Below are positions 24,101 to 37,166 of a stretch of DNA of 64,000 bases, piece by piece. The position numbers were made by a program, and so were the translations under genes. The DNA lies in the NCBI RefSeq assembly GCF_000499845.2, contig NC_023754.2, positions 22,322,111 to 22,386,110 on the forward strand, in the 5' to 3' direction. This DNA comes from Phaseolus vulgaris. Lineage: Eukaryota > Streptophyta > Magnoliopsida > Fabales > Fabaceae. The notes beneath the pieces are model-generated. The model was not told the origin of the DNA. It saw only the letters and a program-made list of their open reading frames with translations, and searched no databases. How positions within the stretch are numbered: the first letter of the stretch is position 1; each line of letters begins with the position of its first letter.

Positions 24101-27100
24101 GAAGTGAATTTGCTGATATGAACTCGCTTCTTACTTTGAGAAATGTAGCCGCAACCAGGGTTAAACGGATCTTAATTTCCTCATTTTGAATCTTACCAAT
24201 TAATTAGTGTACTTTTTTGCCATGTATATCAATGTGTTTTAGTTTCAATAATCAAGACTTAATTTCCATATTAATGCTTGCTTTATAAGATTTATGTACT
24301 TTCCATATTTAGCTACCTGCTTTGCGTAAACGGTGTTGATTAGCAGTATAGTGTCTTAAACATTAACGCATTAACAAGTACTATTTATTTTTATTTCCTA
24401 AGTTTAACCATAAATTTCACGCATTATAATTAAATTAAGTATCCAAAATCCTGGCTGGAAAGTATTTTGTTTTTTTAAGTGTTATTTTTTAATTTATTTT
24501 ATTCTTTTATCGATAAAAAAAATAAAAAGTGTTATGCACATGTGATCGTAATAAGTATCATGGTAATTATATTATTTATTAATTATGTCATTACGTGCTG
24601 TGAAGGCAGCTGAAGAATTCATGCTCGTTCAACTTATTTAAGCAGCATCGATTCATTCTATATGCTGTAAAATGTTTTGAGCAAGCTTAAACAGTTTTAT
24701 ATAAAGGATGAGATATTCCTAAAGTGTTTTACTTAATTTTATTTATTAATTAAAAAAATAATTATGTCATTTTAGGTTAGAGGAGTTGAATCCTAAAAGT
24801 TATTAATTTTGAGAAAAAAATGTGTTTTTTTATAGATAACTTTAGAGAAACTCGTGTTTAAAGATACTTAAACACTAACATGAGTACTTCTTCCCACAAA
24901 TATTCATATAATTTTTTTGTTAATCATGGTGTACAAAAATATAGTTTCTTTTGCTAGGCCTAATTTATGGCGAAAATAGTCATGTTTGGTTTTTAATTTG
25001 AGCGATTCAAACTTGACTTGGGAAATAAATTTAATTTTATATCATGTTTAATTATTTTTTAAAGTATGTTTTTGTATTAATTTTTTTTTATAGGAGTCAC
25101 GTAACTTATTATATTTTCGTCAAACTCATAATATAAATTTAAGTTTTTATGTAAGATATTGCTTAAATGAGAAATTAAATTTCATAACAAAAATAATATA
25201 GTCCTTAATTTATCAATGGAATTTAAAGTTTTTCATAAAATTTACTTATCCATCATGTCATATTTTTTTTCTCAACAACTGAAATTAGAAAATGACTTCT
25301 AAATTAGAAAATTACTCCTGAATTGTAAAATTCAAAATACAAATTTGGAAAAGTATTTTTAATTACAATAATTATGGAGGTGCATAAAGAAATTATGGAG
25401 ATGCATAAAGAAATTCTAAAGTTTGGTTGCTATATTTCATGGACTAGAGAAGACCAAAAAAGTTCAAATAACCAAAACCAGCGTCAAGAAAAGCCCAAGC
25501 TTTCTCTGACCACGAATAATAAATCAACACCAAAATTTTCTCAATGGAAGTTCAATACGCAATATTATTTCCTTACTTAGTTAATCCCATTGACATCAAA
25601 ACTTTACGAGAGAATAGAATTTGGAATTGATAGATGGAAAATGTTGAAGAACCTATGCGTGGTTAGTGAAACTAAATACCAAAAACATGATTAAAAGGAC
25701 AAAAAACTGCATATTTTGGACACAATTTGCAGGGCTAGTTTACAATATATATTTGTAAAAGAGACTAAGGACTTTAATTTATTAATTAATTCAATCATCA
25801 ATCAAAAAATAATTCTCTCTAACATCATTAAAAAAATAATCATATAAATTTCAATTGATACATTCACAAAAAATATTTTCATCAATATTAATTTAAAAAT
25901 CTTAACAAACATCAACTAAAAAATAACGAATAAACTACTACAATAATTTTATAAATTAAAAGATAATCTGTTAATTTAAAGATAATCTCTAACAACGTCA
26001 ACTAAATAACCCAAGCTTATGTCAAACAATAATTAATATTATTGGTATTGATAAAAAAAAAACACTATGACTATTACTAACATGGATAGAAAATAGTTCT
26101 GATAAAGCTTTATAAATCTTTAATTAATGCTGATCGAAAGCTAATTCTAACATACCTTTTCATTGATGTTAGCAGAAAATCACCATAATTAGCATCAACT
26201 TAGAATATTCTCACTTGATGTTAAAAAATGTTATGTTTAACATCAATTAACAAACACTGTTGATATTACAAAAAAAAAATTAACTAACGGTAGTTGGAAA
26301 ATAATATTGACACATGTTAATGATTTTTTTTTAATAATAACAAAATTTAATACTTTAAACTTTGCCGACATCAGAAAAAAATAAACTGACATTCAACATA
26401 GAGAATTTTAAATTGTTACTTTTAAAGTAAAATTTAAAAAATTCAAATTTTAATTATTTTAATAATTTTCATTTAAAACTATTTTGTTATAAAATATTTT
26501 AAATTCTTTATAAATAAATTATCTTCTAAAATATTTCATCTTAACAAGTTATAAATTTAGAATGAAATAGTGTTAAAAACGCAACTGTAGAAAAAGTGTT
26601 AAAAATAATGAAAATGAAAATGTTTATTAAAAGTTTACAAACATTTATTTCTTTTTATCATGCCTATATTTTTTAGAAATTATTTATGCCATTTTAGGTT
26701 ATTTTTAATAGAGTTGTGTAGAAAGATAAATTCAAATTTTAAAAAAATCTTAGTAAATTTTATGATTGAAATAAATAAGATAACAATGGATTATATGAAT
26801 TAACAATGTTTCCATTTCAAATTCCTAATATTATTAAGATCAATCATTATATAATTATTATATATGAAGTTTTATTTAATTTGAAGCTGAAAACTCTCTT
26901 ACAATTTTATTTTTAGAAAGAATTTTAAAGGATTAAGAGGGAAAATTATATTTAAATTATTATTGACTTAAATTTTAAGTAATATAAACTGCCAAAACAA
27001 AACCTCCAAGAACTAAAGAAAAGAAGATTTATTTTAAAATATTTTTCCATATGTATATATAATATTAATGTTCCTATCACAAATTCAAATTAATTGAGAT

Positions 27101-28224
27101 AATAATTGAAACTTAGTAACAATTTTATTTTTAAAATACGTAAAAAAAAATAAGGAGAAAAATATACTTAAATTATCATAAACCTCAACAACTTTTAAAA
27201 GAATTACATATGATAAATTAATACAAAAATATTATAAATATTAATATTTTAATCAATTATAAAAAGCACTCATTAATATCTATTTGAACCGATTATTTAA
27301 TATCGAGTATTTAACTATTTACGACAATATAGGATTTATATATAAGTAGATCATATAGGTAGCATGAATTATGAATGGTATTAACTATAACTTTTTTATT
27401 TATTTTTATAAACAAAAAAAATCACTTCATTCTCTTTTTTCTTGTTTTCTTCTGTTTTCTTTTCTTTCACGTTTGTCTCGAAATCACACAAAACTAAAGC
27501 AGCTTTATAGAATTGTCAACATTTACATTTTTTTCCCTTTTTTGTCGTTTGCTGTGCCAAATTATTAACAAAAAACTTATAAGCTGTTATTAAAAACTAA
27601 ATTTGTTTTGAAAAACTTATTTTATAAGCTGGTTACTAGAACAACAAAATTAAAATAAACGAAATGAAATTTTATAAATTAAAAATATACATAAATGTTT
27701 TCATATTAAAATTTCAGTGAATTTGCATAAATGATTTTTTTGAAGGAGTTACAAATAAGGTGTGGAAGTATAATAGTTTGAGCGAGAAAGCACTAAAGTA
27801 ATTGAAATGTGAATAGTGAGTGAGATTCGGTGATCACATGAAAAAGAAAAAGAAAGTAGTGAAGAAAGTGACAGTGAAGTGACACACACCTTCCACCCAT
27901 CATAACTCACATATTATTACATTTATAACTTTAGACTAATAATACATATTTTATCAACATTTTATTACATAAACTTATTATTATCTATTAAATATTAAAT
28001 AAATCCATCATCTCTGAGGACCCACTCTTGCTTCTTTTTGTCCCCTCTTGTCGGCTGTTGGAAACTTCTCTCATCTTTCTCTCTTTTCTTTTGGACTTAA
28101 TCATTTCTCATAAACCAATTTTAGGATGTATAATTATAACTATTACTTTTCTTCACCAACATCCACTAACACTTCACATATATTACTAACCTATTTCTAT
28201 CTTAATTATTAATTATTTTTTTTC
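21149..28224. other. Gene-poor AT-rich region, 7 kb
   Basis: I recognise no gene on either strand. It contains the inverted-repeat element at 22.70-23.25 kb, a GC-richer stretch at about 23640-24180 that may be an unidentified coding or transposon remnant, and a short plus-strand ORF at 25374-25580 with a duplicated MEVHKEI/MEMHKEI start but no known domain. The 26.1-26.4 kb part repeats a TGATGTTA / TAACATCA phrase several times, as in old DNA-transposon arms. The 27.37-27.57 kb ORF is low-complexity. Confidence 0.45.
22700..23240. repeat. Long imperfect inverted repeat, AT-rich
   Basis: The arm at about 22825-22910 (ACAAAATAATTTTTAAATTA ... ATTAAGATTTTACTAACTAT) reappears reverse-complemented at about 22920-23010 and again, more loosely, at 23080-23180. 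The whole can fold into a long hairpin. Related blocks lie at 10.76-11.46, 20.1-20.4 and 39.9-40.15 kb. There is no coding capacity. A MITE-like or non-autonomous DNA element is the best guess. Confidence 0.55.
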
Positions 28225-30505
28225 CATGAAAAAAAATATTATTAAAAAAAACAAAAAATAAAAAAAAAAACAAAAATATGGGGGACTAGACCAAAACTCA
28301 TATGTTAACACAAACGATAAATATATAGATTATACCTATTCATAAAGAATTCTAAGAACAGACTAGCTGAGAGTCTATTATACCAATTAAATGATTCTCT
28401 ATGAATAAATCCTAAATTAGCCAACTTATCAGCACACGCATTCCCTTCACGAAAAATATGAGTTACCCTAAACTTGATTGTCCCACAAAAATTAAGACAA
28501 GTATTCCATCGATTCTGAAGCATTCACGGAACATTAGTCCTAGCAGTAAACGCAGCACAAACCAAGGCAGAATCACATTCAAGCCAGACATTAGTAAGTC
28601 CCATTTTTTGAGCTTCCTCCATAGCATGTATAACTCCATAAAACTTAGCAACCAAAGCAGTTTGAACTTCAAAAAACGCTGAAAAAGCACCAATAAATTC
28701 TCCCATACTCCCACGAAAAATACCTCCACAAGTAGCAAGACCAGGATACCCCTTAGCAGCCCCATCAATATTAATTTTGACCCAGCCTAGTGAAGGAAAT
28801 TCCCATCTAATAGGAAGAGGACGAAGAACTTTACCACTACGAATCTTAATACCGAAAAACTTAATCACGTTGAAGTCCAACATATCATTCTTCATTGAAG
28901 CTTTAGAGGAATTTCCCACTAGACAAGTTAAATATTTAATTATCGAAATAGCCTTAGAAACCTCAATCTTATCCTGAAATCTAGCATAATTCCTCATACG
29001 CCATATCATCCATATAGAAAAGGTTATCACCGCAAGCTTAATCAATTTAACCAAAGGACTACCAGCACTCTTAATAAAAGAAAGTAGATCATCCTTATTA
29101 GAGAAATGAGAAATAAGAAAAATTTGTCATACCCAACTCCAAATATGCAATGCGGTAGGACATTCAAAAAATAGATGTTGAATAGATTCCTCTTGCTTTT
29201 CACAAAGCGAACACATAGAACATATATGCAAACCCTTATTCTGAATATGTTGATCTGTAGGAAGTCGCCCATGAAAATTTTTCCAGAGTACTAGAGTTTT
29301 GGAAGGCGGAATAGATGAAGACCAAATAAATTTACCCCAACCACCTGGAACTCCTGGTTCCAAGAAAAAAGTGATTTAAGAGTGATTTAAGAGTGAAACG
29401 ACCAGACTCATTTAGAATCCAATTAGGAATATCCTGTTTCTCTCTAATCATGATATGATTAAAAAAAAGAGGCATATGCTGTAAAGAGAAGGGAATATTC
29501 CAATCACAACCTGTCCAAAATTGAGAGACTGTATCCGGAATGCTAACACCATCAGATAACCCTGTAATATTTGCTAAAGAAGTAGTAGAGCACCATTTAT
29601 CATTCTAGAAATTAATAAAAGAACTTGTACCAACAGTCCAAGAAGTATAGTCAAGTATGGTAGAATAAAATTGCTTAATTCCAGGCCAGAGAGAGGAAGA
29701 TCTATAAACGGTTCTAAATTCATACTTTGATTTAAGAACCCTGGCTTTCAAGAGTAAAGACCAAGGTTTGTCGCTATAAGCAAAGTTCCAAGCAAGCTTA
29801 AGAAGATATGCATTATTTTCATGATGAAGATTAATAATATTCAAGCCTCCATCCTCAAGAGGTGAACAAATTTTCCCCCAATTAATGGTAGCAATACCTT
29901 TTTTCAGAATATTACCAGTCCAAATAAAATTCTGACACCACTGCTCAACTTGCTTAATAAGTGAAACAGGCCACTTATACATATTAAAACTATAAGCTAG
30001 AGATCCAGTAATCACTGTATTGACCAACTGAATTCGACCCATCATGCTAAGAGAATTACCTTTCCAAGATGCTAGCTTCAATTTAACTTTATCAGCCAAA
30101 GATTGAAGAAACCGACACTTTGGAGCACCAACAAAGATAGGCACTCCTAAATAATTGAAAGGCAAACAACCATGACTACAGGAAAGAATATTTTGAATTT
30201 TGGTGACAAATCTTGGAGAATTATCCATGGTGAAGAAACTACTTTTAGAGTTATTAATATATTGACCAGAAAAATCACTATATGTTTTAAGAAAAGAACT
30301 CAAATTTCTAAGAGACTTAATATCCCCTACAAAAAATAAATATGTCATCAGCATACAAAATATGAGAGGGAGTGAGATACCCTTGCCGACTGGCCATATT
30401 TAAAATCTTCTTATCATTCACAAGCTTAGAGAGACCTCTACTAAGAACTTTCTCTGCTAGACAGAAAAGTAAAGGAGACAATGGATCACCTTGTCTTACC
30501 GCATT
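28225..30505 (-). mobile_element. LINE copy C: RT, zinc-binding and RNase H domains, defective
   Basis: Read on the minus strand from 30505, the sequence encodes the middle of a LINE reverse transcriptase: VRQGDPLSPLLFCLAEKVLS, then ILYADDIFIF with the catalytic YADD (about 30346-30357). A frameshift follows, and the frame continues at 30354-29605 with FNYLGVPIFVGAPKCRF and the RT thumb region. Next is a zf-RVT domain (29363-29127: CSMCSLC...IQHLFFEC), then RNase H (29054-28305: INIDGAAKG, FYGVIHAMEEA, LECDSALV, HIFREGNACADKLANLG). Stops and frameshifts break it; one is an 11-bp tandem duplication at 29371-29392. ORF1, endonuclease and the RT N-terminus are missing, so it is 5'-truncated at 30505 and cannot move by itself. 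Confidence 0.93.
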
Positions 30506-33500
30506 TTTAATATACCTTTTATTCTTTATTTCTCAATTAATTTCAAAATTTATCTATTATTCAAAATTTCTTCTGTCATGGTTCCGATTCCTATTATTTC
30601 AATAGTTCAACGTTAAATATTAAATTTAAAAAAAAAATCAAATATCACCATTTATAAACATGATGCTTGTATTTTGTAATGGTTAACTTTTGTAGACACA
30701 TACATAAATGATGCTTTTTTGGATTGTTTACATTTTGTTTCAGAAACTAACATTTCCTTCATCATAATAAAAATCACGATCAATATGTTGGAATTAACTA
30801 AGAATGCGCATAATTGTGTTTGACTCTATGAAGAAGAATAGTAAAATAATTATGTTAATTATATTGATTTATTAATTTATGTTTAAATTTGTGTACCACT
30901 GATTGAACTTTGTTTTTACATACTGTACTTTATAATTATGATAATCGTGCATTCATAGTTAAACAGAAAGGACTGTTTTATGAATCAACATGCATAATTT
31001 AACTTTATATGTATACCTTAATGGCAAAGAGTTTCTTTATGATTTCTTTTGAAAAAATATTATTTAAAATATATTTTTATTTATAGATCCATTTGTTTTG
31101 AGATATTATATATACTATATTGTGTTATATATAAATACTTATACATGATATATTTTATATTATGAGATTATATTGAGAATATATACTTATGAGCTCGTAT
31201 AATATGATTAAGTTATATAATGATGATTGAGGTAATTTTCTCTCGAAATTCAAGAATAATTTTAGGTGTTTTGATATCTAACAAATGAAGAAGATGTTTT
31301 GATAAATTTTTCCTCTCCTCTAGTTAACAATATGCATTTGTTTGACATAATTTGCCGATAAAAACAAATCTGTTATTTAAGTGAAAAACTAAAGTAGAAT
31401 GTCGTCATTTGTACAGTAATCTAACAAAAAGCAAAAAGGAGTCACGTCAATAAAAGAGAATATGTACTCTTTTTTTTTTCCAGCGAAGAGTATAAAGAGA
31501 ATATAGTTGAAATAAAATAAAATAATCCCAGAAAATAAGAAGTAAGAAATTAATTAAATATTTAATCAGTTAGTATAACAGAGGTTAATAATCATATTAA
31601 TTAGAGATAATGATCTCTGCCAAAATTTTAGAAAATACAAACTTTTGTTATAATATGTTAAGAAATAACTGTGAATTTAAAGATGGTGAAATTTATCTTT
31701 ATTTATAAATTGTGTTTATATTTCATTAAGATGGAATCTCCCTAAAAAAAAGAGAGAAATTATTTTAAAAATTATGTAATTTAATTGATTTAAAGTGAAA
31801 AGGACACAGATAAGAATTAGTACAACAGGTTTTATCCATTTCTTAAAGTTATTTTTCATTTTTCTTAAAAAATAGTTATATGATCTTTTTTCCTCTAGTC
31901 TTCTTCCATCTACCAAGTAATGGTGATAGAAGAAATATAATGAGAAAAAAAATATTTAAAATAAAAATATCGTTAAAAAAACCATTTTTTACCATTAAAA
32001 ATTGTTAGAAAATGTTAAAACTAGCTTTATCAGGAAGTTTCAATGATTTAAATTATCACATCAAACAGTTTATTTTCACTCGTTTCAACATACAAATAAA
32101 AATGGTGAAAATATATATTTTTTCTTTTTCAATCTTTCAAATTATTATTATTTTTATAATAAAAAAATTAATAAAAGTTTTTTTTCAATCTTCTATTTTT
32201 TTTTATCCACAATAAAAAATTAAATTAATGGAATTAATAAAGGTACTCCCACCTATATAAAAATGCCAGGACACACATGTGTCACGTGACCCATCTTAAC
32301 AAAAGTGAAGATAAGATAATATATATTGCTTTCACTTTTGTTACATTTTTTCTCTTTCTCTTATTTCTTCTATCTTAAACAATCCATAAGTGACTGAGAA
32401 GGCAAAATAAATGTTAGCTCCGAGAGCATCTTATAGCATTAAAGTGTATCAACTTATTTTTATTTAGGTAGGCTATTAATTATTGTTGTTTAGATTGAAT
32501 AATGATGAAACGTTCAAGAATGAGTTAATTTAACTTAAATTAATTTTTGAAGATTAAAAAAGTTAATTGGATTCAACTAATAATTGTTAGAGTTGATTAA
32601 ATGGGTTATTTCGCTTAAATGTAAACCATTTATTGGTTTTTTTAGAAAAATATTATAAAAATTTAACATTTAAATTTTCACAGCGTTATATTTTTACAAT
32701 GATAAAAAATAATTATTAATTTTAAAATATTTTTTTTATGCGAACTGGTCTACAGACTCGCAGATTATCTCTTATGTAGGACGGTCAACGAAATGAGCTC
32801 ACATTTTTTACGAAACGAGTCAACCCGATCCACATTTTGCTGGCCAAACACGAGACAGACCAAACACGGAACGGACCTATGTGGCGCGGACCAACCCACA
32901 ATACCCTTCTAAAATTTTGAAAATTGAGATGTTTGTTAAAGTGTAGTTACAAAATATATAATTGTGATTTATTATTTTGATTAAAAGTCGAATACTGACG
33001 AACAAAAAGTTATAAACTTAGATTAGCCGTTAAAGGTGTTGTTTAGATATAATAATAATAATAATAATAATAAATATTTTATATAAATTATAAAATAAAT
33101 TTAATATATAAAAATTAAACTTTTACTCTATCTTATTTTAGTTTTTTAATGTATTAAAAAGTATATCTCCCCACCCCCTTTTTATGTCAATTCACGGGAA
33201 AAGTTCTTATATGAAAAAGAGAAAATCCTACTATTTTCCTATGTCTTCTTTCCGGTATAAATACAAAAACGTAGTAATTTTTTTTAGTGTAACTAGAGTG
33301 TATGTATTTCTAATGTAAATTATTGAAAAATAAACTTTAAATTTAATTTAATATGGAGAACGTCCAACTGTGACGTGATATAAGTGATTGATAGTAATAA
33401 ATGTAATAAATTATTGTTAGGATAAATTTTAAATAACTCTTTATATTAAAAATTAAATTTTAATTTAATTTAATTTTACAAAATTAATTTAATAAAAATT

Positions 33501-35802
33501 AATTTATAAGATAAGATTTACACTTAATTAGTTAAATAATATAAAATATTTTATATTTATTTTGCATAACTTTTATGCTCCTCCTTATTATAAATACTAA
33601 ATTCATTGATTAAATAACTTTTCAAAAGTCATTTTTTATTCTAGCATATTACATGTAAATTAAACTCTCTCTTTTTAATCTTGTAGCAGTTATCTTCCTT
33701 TCTATTTCCTATATATTTACTTTGAAATAAATAAAGGGTTCTAAATATACTTTTCCCTTTTCTTTGAAGGGGAGGGAGGGTTGTTTACAAAGGTATCTAA
33801 GAGACTAAAGACACTTGATGTGGGGAACTGGAGTTGATAAATTATAGAATGTAGACAAAAAGAATTGATTTCTCCAAAAGATACTTCGAAACACTTTGGG
33901 TATATATGTTCGGCTTAATTTATTTAAGGAAATATGTGTATTTTTTAAAATGAGCATACCAAAATAAGATAAATGAAATACGTATTTTGAGTCAACATTC
34001 TGAGCATTTCTAAATTTGTTTTATTCATTTCCATCGTGTTAGTCCACCATCGTGCCAAATGATACGAAAGCTTTAATTTATGCATAGTAATTATTACATT
34101 GAATGCTGATAATTTCTTACTTTAAAAAGTTTATTCGGTATTCAGAAGAAGAAGAGAAATTAAAAAGATAACAAGTGAGTACAAAAATAAAATATAAATA
34201 ATTAAGAAGATATATTTGTAAATTAAAACATGAATAAACGTACAATTGAACACCTACAATACAATAATGTTCACATATAATATGATTCTCACACACTCTC
34301 ATCCAATCAATTAAGAAGGAATATACACTTACATTGATTCATGAGTGATACTACTTGAGCAATTACTTTATCTCTTTTATTTCAATCTATCTCTTAACAA
34401 TTATGTTCTTGTCACATACTTTCGAGGTGACTAACAGTGAGATAACTATTATTTACAATTCCCAATCTCCATCAGATGTAGATTTTTCATTAGGTATCAT
34501 CACATATTTATTCTCATGTTTAACCAACAGATCCTTTAATTATACTATAGTTTAACAACTATAGTTGATAAACTATAAAATATATCGCTTTTTCTGGCTA
34601 TGTTGTCATGGACTTATGACCATCCTATGTTGCTTAGTGGTTAATTAAGTTTGCAACTTTTGTTTCAGCACATTTTTTAGTTGTTAATTGATCAGGTCAG
34701 AAAAGTTGTCGAGTTAAATGAACACTGAAGCATTTGAAAATAGCATAGACAAGATAAAAGAAAAAAAATGAAGTTGAGAAATGACCTTAGAAGAGATTCG
34801 ATTGATTGCATTCTATTAAGAAAATGAAATTTTAAACTTAAAAACTTATAAAATTAATTAATTTAATGTGATGTCAGTAATCATTTATATATTTTATTCT
34901 TAATTGGTATGTAAAATTTAATATATTTATAGTATTTTTATCTTTAATATTTATATTTATGTCGAGATATGTAAAATTATATATTTATAAATAATTCAAT
35001 ATTAAGAATGAGTGATGTAAAATTAAATTTTTTTTGTTAGAATATTTAACTTTATAAAAGTTTTGAACCTACTTATATATATTATTATATATATTATGTC
35101 AAAATTTATAATGTATAAAACTATATATTTATATATAATTTGTGACTAAAAATTAATAAATTTATTATTAGAATATTCAAACTTTATAAATTTGATTTAT
35201 AAAATAAGATTTAAACTTACTTATATATATTTTATCTTTAATCATTTGAGATTTTCAATAAAATCCCAGTATGTACATACGAAAACATGAAGAAAGTTTA
35301 TTAATTTCAGCAAAAACTTCTCTGATAATTAAAGAAAGACCTGAATAAAAACATTCAAATACATTAATCTCTTTGATGAACCTGAAAATCACATCTGTTG
35401 AAAGGTGGTCCTAGATTAGAGAAAAAGAAGGTTTGACAATTGAAGCATTAGTGAAGATCTATATCTTTAAAAAAGGAAAAAATCCACCGATGACCACACT
35501 ACATACTCATTATTCCACCACATAAAATTAAACAAAAGCAGACAAAAAGAGATAAACTTGGAATTAATAGGAAAGGAAAAGGAAATTGTAGACATTCAAA
35601 AATTAGAGGGAGTCCTAAAGGCTAAAACATCATTAAAGAAGAGGAATTGCAAGTATAGTCAAAACTGACACATTTCTTCTCAAACTTTATTTTGTTTTTC
35701 GATTTTCATCGTCCATAAAGTAATAAGCCAGCAGATAAAGCCATCCCACAACCAAACTAAAACATTCTTTCTTGCACTAAAGCGCAGCTGCAGACAAACA
35801 AG
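30506..35802. other. AT-rich intergenic region upstream of the Dof gene
   Basis: No gene is recognised. It contains an (ATA)n tract at about 33049-33072 and legume-style dispersed-repeat fragments at about 33350-33550 and 35040-35240. A GC-richer patch at 32735-32905 (GCGAACTGGTCTACAGACTC ... GGCGCGGACCAACCC) looks like part of an unidentified repeat. All ORFs here are short and low-complexity. The last few hundred bases are the probable Dof promoter. Confidence 0.45.
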
Positions 35803-36379
35803 GTGAACTCTTTCTCTCTCTCATATCATCTTCGTTGCTTTTCTTTGTCTTTTCTCTCTGAACTATTCATGGCTACCGTTCACTCGGCAACCAGGATGGT
35901 TGGTTTTTTCTCATGTCTTTTGCTTAATGCACCAAGTTTGAGCTGTTCATTCCGAGCTTTAGTTTGCCTTAAAGCTCACACGAGCATGAGGTTCTATTAG
36001 ATTTAAGATTTGTTTGAATCTTTGTTTTAAATTTCTAGCTATATCAAGGAGAAGGTATTCATGGCATGAGGTGCAAAGTCCACCGTATATTGGTCTCCTA
36101 TCTTCTCCTTTTCTACCAAAAAAGGTTACGATCAGATCCTAAACACAAAAAGCGCTGCAACTGCTTTAACTTTTGCCCTTCTTTACCTTCTTCCTCGTGT
36201 GATAATTATTGTCAAATATATATAGCAGGGTTAAAAAGGATTTCTAATTTGTTATCATTATTGATTCGTTAAGTTTACTCATTCCTGTTTTTGTGTAATG
36301 AAATTACGATGTCGTGCTCTAGAAATTCTTTTTGTCAGGCAAGAACATACGTACTTATAGCCTCTTTTGCGTTTGTTAG
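35803..36379 (+). other. Putative 5'-leader intron of the Dof gene
   Basis: A donor-like ACAAACAAG/GTGAACTC at 35802/35803 and an acceptor-like GTTTGTTAG/GAGG at 36379/36380 are 577 bases apart. In the frame of the Dof protein a TGA lies between the acceptor and the ATG, so the exon upstream can only be leader. If it is not spliced, several upstream ATGs (for example 35803-36000 and 36066-36272) would precede the coding region. The intron is inferred from site resemblance only. Confidence 0.45.
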
Positions 36380-36401
36380 GAGGTTGAGCCAGTGAGGAGA
36401 C

Positions 36402-37166
36402 ATGGAAGAAATAGGTCCCAATTCATGCGCACAGGCATCGTTAGAGAAGAAAGCAAGACCACAAGAGCAGTTGAATTGTCCAAGGTGCAGTTCAACCAAC
36501 ACAAAGTTCTGTTATTACAACAATTACAGCCTCACACAACCAAGATACTTCTGCAAGACTTGTAGAAGGTATTGGACAGAAGGTGGTTCTCTCAGAAACG
36601 TTCCCGTTGGAGGTGGCTCCAGGAAGAACAAGAAGGCCACCTCATCAAAGGTTCCTGACTTGAATCCACCAAGCCTCTCATCAGTCTCGGCTATTTCTTC
36701 CCAAAACCCTAAAATGCAAGGAGTCCATGACCTTAATTTGGCTTTTCCTGCAGCTATGGACAAGTATCATGGCATGTCTCCATATGGTGAGATGCCAAAA
36801 CTTGAAATTGGTGGTGAGAATAATACTGGTCACCACCATAGCCCTTCTTCTCTTTCACCACCTTATGGCATGGTGTCCAGGGGTTTGAATCCTTATGCTC
36901 CTAATCCCTTCATGACAAGCTCAGATTCACTTTACACACCCAACTATCCCATGCAAGAAATTAAACCAAACCTTAGCTTTTCAGTTGATGGGTTTGGAAA
37001 TAGATCACATGGGGTTCAAGAGAACGGTGGTGGCGGGAGGCTTTTGTTCCCTTTCGGAGACATCAAGCACCTTTCTGCAGGTGTTGAAGTGGAACACAAT
37101 AAAGAACAAGGAAATAATCCAACTGGATACTGGACTGGAATCATCGGTGAAGGGTCATCATGGTAA
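36402..37166 (+). CDS. Dof zinc-finger transcription factor (DAG1/DOF2.5 type), 254 aa
   Basis: This is a plant-specific C2C2 one-finger factor that binds AAAG sites in the nucleus. The Dof domain (residues about 24-76) has Cys at 26, 29, 51 and 54, and the typical [41 protein letters not shown] order. Outside it are LPDLNPP-like (VPDLNPP, 85-91), a short DLNL motif, a LSFSVD motif, LLFPFGDIK and a C-terminal [12 protein letters not shown]. As I remember them, Arabidopsis DAG1 and DAG2 share this same order; those proteins act in seed germination and light response. The coding region is a single exon. The start is fixed by an in-frame TGA 5 codons upstream. It lies on the same side of the LRAT/FKGP pair as expected from a merged Arabidopsis At2g46/At1g01 order. 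The gene looks intact. Confidence 0.95.
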   Translation: MEEIGPNSCAQASLEKKARPQEQLNCPRCSSTNTKFCYYNNYSLTQPRYFCKTCRRYWTEGGSLRNVPVGGGSRKNKKATSSKVPDLNPPSLSSVSAISSQNPKMQGVHDLNLAFPAAMDKYHGMSPYGEMPKLEIGGENNTGHHHSPSSLSPPYGMVSRGLNPYAPNPFMTSSDSLYTPNYPMQEIKPNLSFSVDGFGNRSHGVQENGGGGRLLFPFGDIKHLSAGVEVEHNKEQGNNPTGYWTGIIGEGSSW

